Below, piece by piece: positions 32,501 to 40,239 of a DNA stretch of 52,721 nt (position 1 is its first letter; the number at the start of each line of letters is the position of its first letter). The position numbers and the translations under genes are program-made. Source of the stretch: Labilithrix sp. (lineage in GTDB: Bacteria; Myxococcota_A; Polyangia; Polyangiales; Polyangiaceae); contig JAHBWC010000061.1 of NCBI GenBank assembly GCA_019637225.1, forward strand, positions 1 to 52,721, in the 5' to 3' direction. Under the pieces are notes generated by a model. That model worked only from the letters and a program-made list of their open reading frames with translations. It had not been told where the DNA came from and did no database searches.

Positions 32501-34385
32501 GCACGCCGGCGACGTCGACGGCTGGATCGCCGGCCTCGTCCGGGACAAGCGCGTCGTCCGCGCGCGCCTCGCGGGCGAGCCGCGCCTCTTCGCCGTCGAG
32601 GACGCCGCGCGCTACCGCGACGCGCTCGGCGTCGTCCTCGGCCGCGGGCTCCCCGAGGTGTTCCTCGGCCCAGTGAGCGACGCGCTCGCGGGCCTCGTCG
32701 GCCGGTACGCGCGGACACACGGCCCGTTCACGGCGGGGGCGATCGCCGCGCGCTGGGGGATCGGCGAGCCCGCCGTCACGGCGGCGCTCGAGACGCTCAT
32801 CGCGAAGGGAAAGGTCACGCGTGGCGCCTTCTTGCCCCTCGCGCCCGGCGAGCGCCGCGCGACCGAGCGTGCCGAGTACGTCGACGTCGAGGTGCTGCGC
32901 GCGCTCAAGCAAAAGACGCTCGCCCGCCTGCGAAAAGCGATCGAGCCGGTGTCTGGCGACGCCTTCGCGCGCTTCCTCGCCGACTGGCACGGGATCGTCG
33001 ACCCCCGCGCGCCGTCGCGCGCGCGGCCGCTCGATCTCCTCCTCGAGGTCATCGCGCGGCTCGAGGGCTGTCCGATCCCGTTCTCCGTCCTCGAGAGCGA
33101 GGTGCTCCCGGCGCGCGTCCCGGGGTTTCGCCCGCACCACCTCGACCAGCTCTTCGCCACGGGCGACGTCGTCTGGGCCGGGGTGTCGCCGATCGGATCG
33201 ACCGACGGGCGCGTTGCCCTCTACCGGACCGAGCGCGAAGCCCTGCTCGCCGCGCCGATCGTCGACGCGCTCCCGAGCGGCGCGCTCCACGCGAAGATCC
33301 GCGAGCTCTTCGAGCGGCGCGGCGCCGTGTTCTTCGCCGAGATCGCGCGCACCGTGGGCGGCTACCCCGGCGACGTCCTCGAGGCGCTCTGGGACCTCGT
33401 CTGGAGCGGCGAGGTCACGAACGACTCGCTCGAGCCGCTCCGCAGCCTCGCGCGCGAGTCGAGCCGCGCGCGCGAGGGCCGCCGCGCCCGCGCCGCACGC
33501 CCCCGCGGCGGACCGCCGGGATCGGAGGGCCGCTGGTCTCTCCGGCGATCGCGCTGGGAGCGCGAGCCGACGTCCACCGAGCGCGCGACGGCGACCGGGC
33601 GGGCGCTGCTCGAGCGCTACGGCGTGGTCCTGCGCGAGGCGGCCGCCGCCGAGGGCCTGCCCGGAGGCTTCGCCTACCTCTACGACGTCTACCGCGCGAT
33701 GGAGGAGCAGGGCCGCCTCCGCCGCGGCTACTTCGTCGCCGGACGCGGCGCGACGCAGTTCGCCCTCCCCGGCGCCGAGGAGCGGCTCCGTCTCCCGCCT
33801 CGGCCCACCGACGACGAGCCCGCTCGCCCGACGGTGCTCGCCGCGACCGATCCGGCGAACCCGTGGGGCGCGCTCCTCCCGTGGCCGGATGCGCGCGGGC
33901 GCACGGCGCAGCGCGCTCCGGGCGCGCGCGTCATCCTGATCGACGGGCGTCTCTTGGCGTGGCTGTCGCGCGGCGGGCATCACGTCGCGACCTTCCTCGC
34001 GGAGGAGGAGCCCGCGAGGAGCGAGGACGCCTCGCGCCTCGCGTCGGCGCTGGTCGAGCTGTCGAGCTCGCCGCACGCGCACGGCCCGCGGACGACGATG
34101 CTCGCCACGATCGACGGAGTCGCGGCGCCGGAGAGCGCGCTCGCGTCCGTGCTCGCCGAGCACGGGTTCGTCGCGCGGCAAGGCTCGATGGTCTACCTCC
34201 CGAGCGCGGGCGCCGGACGCGGCCGTCCTCGGACGGCCGGGTGGGCGCGCGAGGAGGACGTGGGCATCACGTTCGATTTCCCGATGGCGACGACGGACGT
34301 CGAGCTCGACGACGACGCCTCGGACGAGCTCGACGACGACGCCTCGGACGAGCTCGACGAGGGCGAGGTGCACCCCGATGCCTGA
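29547..34385 (+). CDS. lhr: Lhr-type large ATP-dependent DNA/RNA helicase
   Basis: A 1612-residue superfamily 2 helicase of the long Lhr type. The N-terminal core (about 1-850) has the Q-like motif PTRAQALSWP, Walker A LAPTGSGKT, DEIH box (VIIDEIHQM), motif III VGLSATQRP, then the second RecA domain with FVNSRRLAERL, ATSSLELGIDMG and IQRIGRASH. Lhr-specific winged-helix and beta-barrel regions follow, and the C-terminal half corresponds to the Lhr C-terminal domain. The extreme C-terminus is acidic and carries two 24-nt direct repeats (34302-34349, ELDDDASD twice). Long Lhr proteins act in nucleic-acid repair. The gene overlaps the following glycosylase by 8 bases, an arrangement that matches known Lhr-Nei pairs. 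Confidence 0.95.
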   Translation: MKSAARSTKARAAAKTDALAGFHPAVSEWFRAALGEPTRAQALSWPHIAAGETTLLLAPTGSGKTLAAFLSAIDRLSRSPEPDPKRRLRVLYVSPLKALAVDVERNLRAPIAGIAALGGRLGAGLRRLEVAVRTGDTPALERTKMIRTPPDVLITTPESLYLLLTSSQREMLTSLETVIIDEIHQMAASKRGAHLFLSLERLEALRRRADTAAGTRRGALQRVGLSATQRPLEEIARLLGGAEARGKRIVPRPVAIVDASAKKTLSITVEVPPPLRALPSPGGDLPLDDDEAEEDAKSIWPQVHARLVERVRAARSTMIFVNSRRLAERLATALNETAGEEIALAHHGSVAKDTRRATEERLKAGALPAIVATSSLELGIDMGAVDQVIQVEAPPSVASGIQRIGRASHHVGGVPSGVLVPKHKHDLLACAAAAAGIEDGDVETTYYARNPLDVLAQQIVAIAAVGLEPKHAPPRGKTRRADDRPIETDVEELWALVRCAAPFADLPRASFDGVLDMLSGRYPSDEFADLRPRITWDRSGGTITPRAGAQRLAILNGGTIPDRGLYGVFLADDARTDGEVAKGSTKGKPSRRVGELDEEMVFELREGEVFLLGASSWRADQITRDRVLVTPATGIPGKMPFWHGDRAGRTVAFGTRIGKLARTIADSAPAEARARLMKEHHLDARAADDLVAYVGEETKAAGTVPSDRTIVVERIPDELGDLRICVLTPFGSRVHAPWAMAALRRLREARAGDVEAVWSDDGIVFRVPGGEAPPPVDLLFPSPREVEDIVTRELAASSLFAARFRESAARALLLPRQSIGKRTPLWAQRKRSADLLAVASQFPAFPIVLETYREVLRDAFDLPGLVDILGAVESRKVRITTIDAPVPSPFAASLLFAFVGNFIYDEDAPAAERRAQALTIDHAQLRELLGEVELRKLLDPEVVLEHEQKLQRQDRPLKHADAVHDLLLWLGDLSADAIATRADAAHAGDVDGWIAGLVRDKRVVRARLAGEPRLFAVEDAARYRDALGVVLGRGLPEVFLGPVSDALAGLVGRYARTHGPFTAGAIAARWGIGEPAVTAALETLIAKGKVTRGAFLPLAPGERRATERAEYVDVEVLRALKQKTLARLRKAIEPVSGDAFARFLADWHGIVDPRAPSRARPLDLLLEVIARLEGCPIPFSVLESEVLPARVPGFRPHHLDQLFATGDVVWAGVSPIGSTDGRVALYRTEREALLAAPIVDALPSGALHAKIRELFERRGAVFFAEIARTVGGYPGDVLEALWDLVWSGEVTNDSLEPLRSLARESSRAREGRRARAARPRGGPPGSEGRWSLRRSRWEREPTSTERATATGRALLERYGVVLREAAAAEGLPGGFAYLYDVYRAMEEQGRLRRGYFVAGRGATQFALPGAEERLRLPPRPTDDEPARPTVLAATDPANPWGALLPWPDARGRTAQRAPGARVILIDGRLLAWLSRGGHHVATFLAEEEPARSEDASRLASALVELSSSPHAHGPRTTMLATIDGVAAPESALASVLAEHGFVARQGSMVYLPSAGAGRGRPRTAGWAREEDVGITFDFPMATTDVELDDDASDELDDDASDELDEGEVHPDA

Positions 34386-35205
34386 AGGCGACTCGCTCCA
34401 CCGCCTCGCCGCGAAGCTCGCGCCGGTCCTCGAGGGGCGCGAGGTGATCGCGTTCAGCGCGCGCCGCCTCCCCGACGTCGCGGCGCGCTCGCTCGTCGGC
34501 CGTCGCGTCGTCTCCGTCGCGGCGAAGGGCAAGAACCTCCTCGTCCGCTTCGACGACGCGCGCGTCCTCCACATCCACCTCCGGATGGAAGGCCGCGTCT
34601 TCGTGGAGCGGCCGCGCTCGACGTTCTGGTTGCCCTCGCGCTCGGAGCCGGACATGCGCCTCGCGGTCGCCGGCGCGGCGATCGTCGGGCGCCGCCTCCC
34701 GGTGCTCCGCCTCTTGACCGCCTCCGAGGAGCGACGCTCGCCCGATCTCGCGGGCCTCGGCCCCGATCTCGTCGCCGAAGGCTGGGACGAGGCCGAGGCC
34801 GTCGCGCGCCTCCGCGCCCTCGCGGATCGGGAGATCGCCGAGGCGCTGCTCGTCCAGCGCGCCGTCGCCGGGATCGGCAACGTCTACAAGTCGGAGGTCT
34901 GCTTCCTCGAGGGCGTCGATCCGCGCGCGCTCGTCTCCGAGCTCGCCGACGACGAGCTCGTGGCGATCCTCCGACGTGCGAGCGCGCTCCTCCGGAAGAA
35001 CCTCGGCGACGGGCCGCGCGTGACGCGTCCGTCCCTCGGCGGCGCGCGGCTCTGGGTCTACGGACGCGGCGGGCGCGCGTGCCTCCGCTGCCGGACGCCG
35101 ATCGTCCGCTTCCTCTCGGGCCCCTCCCCCGGACGTTCGACGTACGCGTGCCCGACGTGCCAGCAGGCTCCGCGCCCGCGGCGCGAGGAGGAGGCGCGGC
35201 CATGA
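34378..35205 (+). CDS. nei: Fpg/Nei-family DNA glycosylase (Nei2/endonuclease VIII-like)
   Basis: A 275-residue bifunctional glycosylase/AP lyase. It keeps the catalytic N-terminus MPEGDSLHRLA (Pro2 nucleophile, Glu3), a Lys in VAAKGKNLLVRF, the H2TH stretch (IGNVYKSEVCFLEGVDPRA) and a C-terminal zinc finger with CLRC and CPTC plus the Arg in PGRSTYACP. MPEGD and the overall form resemble actinobacterial Nei2. It overlaps lhr by 8 bases at its 5' end and shares ATGA with the HExxH gene at its 3' end, so the three are one translational unit. Oxidised pyrimidines are the likely substrate. Confidence 0.93.
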   Translation: MPEGDSLHRLAAKLAPVLEGREVIAFSARRLPDVAARSLVGRRVVSVAAKGKNLLVRFDDARVLHIHLRMEGRVFVERPRSTFWLPSRSEPDMRLAVAGAAIVGRRLPVLRLLTASEERRSPDLAGLGPDLVAEGWDEAEAVARLRALADREIAEALLVQRAVAGIGNVYKSEVCFLEGVDPRALVSELADDELVAILRRASALLRKNLGDGPRVTRPSLGGARLWVYGRGGRACLRCRTPIVRFLSGPSPGRSTYACPTCQQAPRPRREEEARP

Positions 35206-35762
35206 GCGAGGCGCCCGCCGAGAGACTGGCTCGCCTCCACGCGGAGCTCGCGAAGGAGTTCCCTCGCTTTCGGATCCTGAAGAAGCGCACGAGCGCGCTC
35301 CAGAAGGCCATCCACGTCGCGCTGGCGGTGATCACGCTCGGCGGACAGCGCGTGTACCTTACACATTATCACACCGTCCTCTTCGGCACGCTCTGGGTCC
35401 CGGACGCCTGGGACAGGATGACCGACGACGAGAAGTACATCCTGCTCCGGCACGAGCGCGTTCACCTCCGGCAGCGCGCGCGGATGGGCGACGCCGTGAT
35501 GAGCTTCGTCTACCTCGTCCCGGTGTTTCCGCTCTTCCTCGCGTATGGGCGCGCACGCATCGAGTGGGAGGCCTACGTCGAGACGCTCCGCGCGACGGCC
35601 GAGGTCCACGGCCCCGAGGCGGCCGAGGCGCTTCGTTCCCACCTCAAGCAGCGCTTCGTCGGCCCCGAGTACGGCTGGATGTGGCCGTTCCCGAAGGCGA
35701 TCGATCGCTGGTTCGACGAGGCGATGGCCGACGTCCGCGCGGAGCACGCCACGCCGCGCTGA
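35202..35762 (+). CDS. Small membrane protein with HExxH motif
   Basis: A 186-residue hypothetical protein, third gene of the lhr-nei unit. Two hydrophobic stretches (about residues 32-50 and 98-118) flank LLRHERVHLRQRAR, which contains HERVH, an HExxH zinc-protease motif. A possible third ligand is Glu in RARIEWEAYVET about 40 residues later. The N-terminus is charged. It might be a minimal membrane metalloprotease or a protein with structural zinc. I do not recognise the family. ATG 35202 overlaps the nei stop (ATGA). Confidence 0.65.
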   Translation: MSEAPAERLARLHAELAKEFPRFRILKKRTSALQKAIHVALAVITLGGQRVYLTHYHTVLFGTLWVPDAWDRMTDDEKYILLRHERVHLRQRARMGDAVMSFVYLVPVFPLFLAYGRARIEWEAYVETLRATAEVHGPEAAEALRSHLKQRFVGPEYGWMWPFPKAIDRWFDEAMADVRAEHATPR

Positions 35763-35822
35763 CGGCGCCGAAAAGCGCGGGGAGGCACATTTCGCTTTCA
35801 CTCGCGCGCGGGCGCGGGGACC

Positions 35823-36728
35823 ATGCCGCTCATGGATCCCTGGGCGCCGATCAACGGCATCTCGCTCGAACGGTACGCGGAGCTCTCGGCGGCGGTCTCC
35901 GACACGCAGGACCCCGAGAAGCAGGCCGAGATCGTGACGAAGCTCGGCGTCGCGCGCCCCGACTGGGACGCCGCGCGATCCGGCTGGACCGCCCGCATGC
36001 AGGACATGTCCCTCATGGGGCAGGTCGCGACGCGCTACATGCCGCTCTACCAGGCCGCGCTCGCCAAGAAGGCCGGCGGCGCTCCGCGGATCGCCTTCGA
36101 GGACTACGTCGCGATGAGCGGCTGCGTCCCGGTCATCGGCTACGAGGGGATGCTCCGGCACTACAACGTCACTTCCGCGCAGTGGACGATGATCGCGGGC
36201 CACTGGAACGCCGTCATCCCGACGAGCCCGCAGTACGCGCAGTACGGCATGCTCGTGCAGCAAGAGGCGGCGCGCATCCGCGCCGGCGGCCAGCCGAAGC
36301 CCGTCACCTTCGGCGCCGCCGCCGCTCCGCAGGGCGCGCCCGCGGTGCCCGGCGCGGCTGGCGCGCCCGCGGTGAATCCGTACGCCCAGCCGAACCCGTA
36401 CGCCCAGCCCGCGGCGAACCCGTACGCCCAGCCGAACCCGTACGCCCAGCCGAACCCGTACGCCCAGCAAGCTCACTACAACGCGCAAGCGCGCAACGCC
36501 GGCGACCAGCTCGGCAACGCCTTCAACGCCTTCGGCAGCGCGCTCGGCTCGTTCGTCGACAGCGCCGTCGGCGGCTTCAACGTCGGCTCCCGCGTGATGG
36601 TCCAGTGGTCCGACGGGCACCGCTACCCCGGCACCGTCGCGGCGGCACAGCACGGCCAGCTCGAGATCGCCTTCCCCGACGGTCGTCGCGTCTGGGTCCC
36701 GCAGGCCTACGTCAGCGCGATCTACTGA
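35823..36728 (+). CDS. Hypothetical protein with NPYAQP repeats and a Tudor-like C-terminus
   Basis: A 301-residue protein of unknown function. The N-terminal 150 residues are helical (PINGISLERYAELSAAVSD, then WTARMQDMSLMGQVATRYM). Then comes an Ala/Pro stretch and five near-identical 18-nt repeats (36375-36470) encoding NPYAQP/NPYAQ. The C-terminal 50 residues, VGSRVMVQWSDGHRYPGTV to VWVPQAYVSAIY, look like a small Tudor/SH3-like barrel. The repeat block is a disordered, hydrophilic linker. No signal peptide is visible. It is separated from the Lhr operon by 60 bases. Confidence 0.6.
   Translation: MPLMDPWAPINGISLERYAELSAAVSDTQDPEKQAEIVTKLGVARPDWDAARSGWTARMQDMSLMGQVATRYMPLYQAALAKKAGGAPRIAFEDYVAMSGCVPVIGYEGMLRHYNVTSAQWTMIAGHWNAVIPTSPQYAQYGMLVQQEAARIRAGGQPKPVTFGAAAAPQGAPAVPGAAGAPAVNPYAQPNPYAQPAANPYAQPNPYAQPNPYAQQAHYNAQARNAGDQLGNAFNAFGSALGSFVDSAVGGFNVGSRVMVQWSDGHRYPGTVAAAQHGQLEIAFPDGRRVWVPQAYVSAIY
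36375..36470 (+). repeat. Five 18-nt tandem repeats inside a gene (NPYAQP)
   Basis: Units read AACCCGTACGCCCAGCCG with one early variant (AATCCG...) and a 6-nt insert after the second unit. They keep the reading frame. They are coding repeats and likely vary in number between strains by slippage. Confidence 0.85.
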
Positions 36729-36740
36729 GCGCCGCCCCGC

Positions 36741-36842
36741 CGCGGGCGGCCATCACCGGCGCTCCGCCCGCCCTGCCGCGGGCGGCCATCACCGTCGCTC
36801 CGCCCGCACCCGCGGGCGGAGATCACCGACGCTCCGCCCGCA
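36741..36842. repeat. Three tandem hairpin-forming intergenic repeats (REP-like)
   Basis: Three 32-nt units at 36741-36772, 36777-36808 and 36811-36842, spaced by 4 and 2 bases. Each starts CCGCGGGCGG and ends CGCTCCGCCCGC. Inside each unit GCGGGCGG pairs with CCGCCCGC around a loop near CATCACCG. They lie between the stops of two convergent genes, where hairpins would protect both 3' ends or act as a double terminator. The array is too short and too palindromic to be a CRISPR. Confidence 0.75.
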
Positions 36843-36854
36843 CGCCCCGCCGCG

Positions 36855-37481
36855 TCACTTGTTGCGCGCGAACACGTGCACGCCGATGCGGCCCGCGCCC
36901 TTCGTGGCCGCGACGTCGAGCTTGTACGGCACCGCGATCGGCAGGATCGGGCAGAGCGCGGTCGTGCCCTTGCCGATGACCGGCATGTTCTTGTCGTTCG
37001 CGCCCGACTTGCCGGCCTCGACGTTGTAGAGCGGCGGTCCGTAGAGCTTCACGTCCATCTTCTCGACGCTGCCCGGCGGCGAGTTGCCGATGATCGTGTA
37101 GCAACGGTTCGGCGCGAGCGTGATCATCATCCCGAAGTGCTCGCCCTCCTTGAGGGTCGCGCGACCGGCAGCGCCTTCCTTCTCCATCTTCGGAGCCAGC
37201 TTCGTCGCGGCCGTCGTGACGGCGAGATCGATCGCCGAGTCGAGCGCGGCCTCGCCGATCGCCGGCGGAGCGCCGGCGTCACCGCCCGTGAAGAACGGCG
37301 GGCCCGCGTCCTCGACCACGGCCACGCCGGCTTCCTCCGGCGCGCCCGCCTCGAGCGGCTCGGCGCCGGCGTCGGGCGTCACGACCGGCGAAACCGGCGG
37401 GTTCGGCTTCTTCGACGAGCACGCCGCGAAGGCGGCGACCACGGTGACGAGCGTGACGGCGGTGACGAGGCTCTTTCGCAT
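36855..37481 (-). CDS. Hypothetical secreted lipoprotein
   Basis: A 208-residue predicted lipoprotein with signal MRKSLVTAVTLVTVVAAFAAC (lipobox AFAAC) and a Pro/Asp/Ala-rich linker (residues 25-70). The folded part includes FGMMITLAPNRCYTIIGNSP, a Gly/Asn-rich segment, and IGVHVFARNK at the end. The later region (CYTIIGNS.PGS, FTVPY-like strands, then CPILPI) resembles myxobacterial lipoproteins with a GCxxxxG-type domain of unknown function. It starts 8 bases after the stop of the 345-residue gene on the same strand, so they are co-transcribed. Confidence 0.65.
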   Translation of the reverse strand: MRKSLVTAVTLVTVVAAFAACSSKKPNPPVSPVVTPDAGAEPLEAGAPEEAGVAVVEDAGPPFFTGGDAGAPPAIGEAALDSAIDLAVTTAATKLAPKMEKEGAAGRATLKEGEHFGMMITLAPNRCYTIIGNSPPGSVEKMDVKLYGPPLYNVEAGKSGANDKNMPVIGKGTTALCPILPIAVPYKLDVAATKGAGRIGVHVFARNK

Positions 37482-37489
37482 GGCGCGCC

Positions 37490-38527
37490 TTATATCACGT
37501 CGACGTTCAGCGTCGCGCCGCCGTCGGGCTTCGGGGTCACGCGGGCCGAGAGCTTCCGCCAGGGCCCGTTTCCGTCCTCCTGATCGGCCTCGACGAGGCG
37601 CGCGGCCGCTTCGTCGAGCTCGCGCGGCGAGTCGACCGCGCGGAGGATGCCCGCCGCGTCGTGGGCCACCAGCTGGACGACGAGGCGCCGCCGATCGGCC
37701 GCCCCTGGCGTCGGCTCCGCCTCGACGCGCAGGACGAAGAGCGCCTGCTGGTAGCCGGGGACCACCTTCGCGAAGACGGCCAGCGCCGCGGTGGCGACCG
37801 GCAAGAAGATGCTCCGCGCAGGCTCCCGGATCTTCCGCGGTGAATCGAGCGGCTGCGGCGGCGTGCTGCGCGCGGGGCTCCTCGGCCCGTACACCTCGCG
37901 GATCGGCGGAAGCGACCGGTGCGCGGGCGGCGGCGACGAGCGACGCGACGCGGGCGGGCTCGACCCCGCGCGCGCCGGTGGCGACGAGCGGAGCGGCGCG
38001 GGCGCCGAGCGCGGCGCGACCGGCGGCGGCGGCACCGAGTAGCGCGACGGGTCCACGACCTCTCCCTCGCGCGGACGAGGCGAGTCGAAGAGGCCGATGA
38101 AGGTGATCTCTTCGTCGGTCCGCCGGAGCTCCACGCCCTCGCCGTGCGCGACGAGCACCCCGAGCCGCGCCAGGGTGCAGGCCTCCGCTTCGTCGAGATC
38201 CCCGACGACGCTCATCGAGAGCTGCGGGACGGCGCGCGCCTGGCCCTCCCGCGACACGACCTCCGCGTGCGTGGTCGTCGCGATCGACGATCGGCCCACC
38301 CACGCCCAGCGGAGGAAGCGATCACGCACCACGTAGCGGGCGAGGATGTCGCCGTACCACCGACCGATGACGTCGCCGCGGCGCGTCTCCCAGGTCGCCA
38401 TGCGCGAGACCGAGTCGTACCTGACCTCCTCGCCACGATCCGCGCGCGCGCGCTCACGCTCCACCAGCCGGCGGAGATCGCGCTGGAGAGAGAGTGCGAG
38501 CTGGCGTGTGGCCTCGTCGAGGGGCAT
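37490..38527 (-). CDS. Hypothetical protein with Pro/Ser-rich linker
   Basis: A 345-residue protein of unknown function. Residues 1-140 look globular and aromatic (MATWETRRGDVIGRWYGDIL, then LRWAWVGRSSIATTTH). Residues about 155-240 are a Pro/Ser/Arg-rich disordered linker. The last 100 residues are a small alpha-beta region with a possible amphipathic or membrane-facing helix SIFLPVATAALAVFAKVVPG. The W-x-W pattern recalls DUF6882-type proteins, but I am not sure. It is divergent from the small lipoprotein gene at 38663 and followed closely by the lipoprotein gene at 36855-37481. Confidence 0.6.
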   Translation of the reverse strand: MPLDEATRQLALSLQRDLRRLVERERARADRGEEVRYDSVSRMATWETRRGDVIGRWYGDILARYVVRDRFLRWAWVGRSSIATTTHAEVVSREGQARAVPQLSMSVVGDLDEAEACTLARLGVLVAHGEGVELRRTDEEITFIGLFDSPRPREGEVVDPSRYSVPPPPVAPRSAPAPLRSSPPARAGSSPPASRRSSPPPAHRSLPPIREVYGPRSPARSTPPQPLDSPRKIREPARSIFLPVATAALAVFAKVVPGYQQALFVLRVEAEPTPGAADRRRLVVQLVAHDAAGILRAVDSPRELDEAAARLVEADQEDGNGPWRKLSARVTPKPDGGATLNVDVI

Positions 38528-38662
38528 CGGGTCGGAACCGCCTTGCTGGCTTCTACCATCGGCGGCCGGATCCTTGTAGGTTAGCGCTTGGCTCGACCTT
38601 CGAAGAGCGCGTCGTGCGAGCTCTGCACGGCGACCCAGCTTCCGTACCGGTCAAGGAGATCG

Positions 38663-39166
38663 ATGATGTCGCTTTCACGTAAATCGAAGCGCGGCGAAGG
38701 CTCACCGGTGGTCGAGGGGCGCGCCCGAGGTTGGGCGCCGCACCGCACCGTCTTCGCGCTCGCCGTCTGCAGCGTCGTCCCGCTGCTCGCCGCGTGCCCG
38801 AAGAAGGAGACCCCCGTGTTCGACGCGGGGCCGCCGCCTCCGCCGGAGGAGGACGTGCAAACGGGCCTCGTGCTGATGGAGGAAGACGCGGGCGAGGAGA
38901 TCGACACGGGTGTCGACGCGCCGATCAAGTACACCGGCACCGCGGTCAACACGAACGTGGCCCGCTTGCAGCAGTGCTGCAAGCAGCTCGCCGCCGAGGC
39001 GAAGCGCATGGGCTCGTCGCCCGAAGCCAGCATGTTCTCGTCGGCGGCGGCTCAGTGCAGCACGATGGCCGCGCAGGCGGGCCCGAAGGGCACCGCGCCC
39101 GAGCTCGGCGTCCTTCGCACGGCGCTCGCGGGCCGGAACATCCCGGCGATCTGCGCCGGCTTCTGA
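38663..39166 (+). CDS. Small lipoprotein with Cys pairs
   Basis: A 167-residue predicted lipoprotein. After about 27 charged residues comes a hydrophobic segment ending PLLAAC (lipobox), a Pro/Asp-rich linker, then a helical domain with QQCCKQLAAEAKRMG, AAAQCSTMAAQAG and a terminal IPAICAGF. The four Cys in the helical part suggest two disulphides. The start is ATG 38663, or ATG 38666, with a good AAGGAG site about seven bases upstream. Function unknown. Confidence 0.65.
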   Translation: MMSLSRKSKRGEGSPVVEGRARGWAPHRTVFALAVCSVVPLLAACPKKETPVFDAGPPPPPEEDVQTGLVLMEEDAGEEIDTGVDAPIKYTGTAVNTNVARLQQCCKQLAAEAKRMGSSPEASMFSSAAAQCSTMAAQAGPKGTAPELGVLRTALAGRNIPAICAGF

Positions 39167-39196
39167 CGCGCGCGACGGCCCTCCGTCGGCCGCGCG
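39167..39196. terminator. Hairpin between convergent lipoprotein and thiL genes
   Basis: GACGG (39174-39178) pairs with CCGTC (39183-39187), extended by alternating CG pairs across a small bulge out to about 39167 and 39196. It sits exactly between two convergent stop codons. No T-tract is present. Confidence 0.45.
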
Positions 39197-39198
39197 CC

Positions 39199-40239
39199 TC
39201 AGCCGAAGTGGTCGAAGCCCCTCGGATCGACGGCCGTGCGCGCGCCGTCGATCCGGAGCAGCGAAACGCCCGGCCCGTCCCCCTCGACGACGCCGACGCG
39301 ATCGAAGCCCTCGATCGGTGACGGGCTCGTGACGAGCAGCGCGTAGTCCTCGCCGCCTCCGTGGACGAGCATGTCGAGGAGATCGCGACCGAGCAGCGCC
39401 GCCGCGCGTTCGAGCGCGTCGCCCGCGCGCGCGCGGAGGAGGCGCTCGTCGAAGAGGAGCGTCACGGCGCTCGCCTCCGCGAGGTGACCGGCATCGCAGG
39501 CGAGCCCGTCGGAGACGTCGACCGCCGCGCTCGCGAGGCCGCGCATCGCGAGGCCACGCTCGACGAGCGCGCGCGGCCGGCGCCACGCGTCGACGCACGC
39601 GTCGACGCTCGGATCGCCGAGGTGGGCGCCGCGCTCGAGCGCCAGGAGGCCGGCCGCCGCCATCCCCACGGCCCCCGCGAGGTAGACGCCGTCGCCTTCC
39701 CGCGCGCCGCTCCGGAGCACGGGGCGCTCGGCGCGACCGAGCAGCGTCGTCGTGATCGACGTCTCGCGACCGCGCGCCAGGTTGCCGCCGACCACCGGCG
39801 CGGAGACCGCGCGCGCCGCGTCCGCCTGACCGCGCGCGAGCGCGTCGAGCGCGGCGTCGTCGACGTCGTCCGCGAGCGTGAGCGCGGAGAGCGCCGCGAC
39901 CGGCGTGGCGCCCATCGCTGCGAGGTCGCTCGCGGCGGCCATGAAGCTTCGCCAGCCGACGTCCTCCCAGCCGAGCCACGCCATGCGGAAGTGCGTGCCG
40001 TCGACCTGCGCGTCGATCGTCCAGACGAGCGATCCGTCGACGGGATCGAGGACCGCGGCGTCGTCGCCGATGCCGACGCCGACGCCGGACGCTCCCGGCG
40101 CCGCGAGCCGCTTCGCGAGCAGCGCGACGCGCGCGGCCTCGGTCCCGCGACCCGCGCTCTCGCGAGCGCCGCCGGATCCGGAGCGCGCCGCGCCCCCGCC
40201 GCCGCCAACGACGCCGGAGGACGCGCGCTTGCGGCTCAC
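39199..40239 (-). CDS. thiL: Thiamine-monophosphate kinase
   Basis: A 346-residue ThiL that phosphorylates thiamine monophosphate to the diphosphate cofactor. It has GIGDDAAVLDP, DAQVDGTHFRMAWLGWEDVGWRSFMAAASDLAAMGA (ends DAQVD and AAMGA), SDGLACDAGHLAEAS and GGGEDYALLVTSP. The N-terminus is extended with a Gly/Ser-rich stretch of about 35 residues before RVALLAKRL. GTG 40239 overlaps the histidine-kinase stop (GTGA), so it is translated with the signalling genes upstream. No other thi genes are nearby. Confidence 0.94.
   Translation of the reverse strand: MSRKRASSGVVGGGGGAARSGSGGARESAGRGTEAARVALLAKRLAAPGASGVGVGIGDDAAVLDPVDGSLVWTIDAQVDGTHFRMAWLGWEDVGWRSFMAAASDLAAMGATPVAALSALTLADDVDDAALDALARGQADAARAVSAPVVGGNLARGRETSITTTLLGRAERPVLRSGAREGDGVYLAGAVGMAAAGLLALERGAHLGDPSVDACVDAWRRPRALVERGLAMRGLASAAVDVSDGLACDAGHLAEASAVTLLFDERLLRARAGDALERAAALLGRDLLDMLVHGGGEDYALLVTSPSPIEGFDRVGVVEGDGPGVSLLRIDGARTAVDPRGFDHFG

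Noticed and set aside
29160..34880. 1900-codon minus-strand open frame opposite lhr
   Set aside because: The lhr frame has complete helicase motifs. The antisense translation is Arg/Asp/Glu-rich without any domain.
36741..36842. CRISPR array
   Set aside because: Only three units, 2-4 base spacers and palindromic throughout. It is a hairpin-repeat array, not repeat-spacer DNA.
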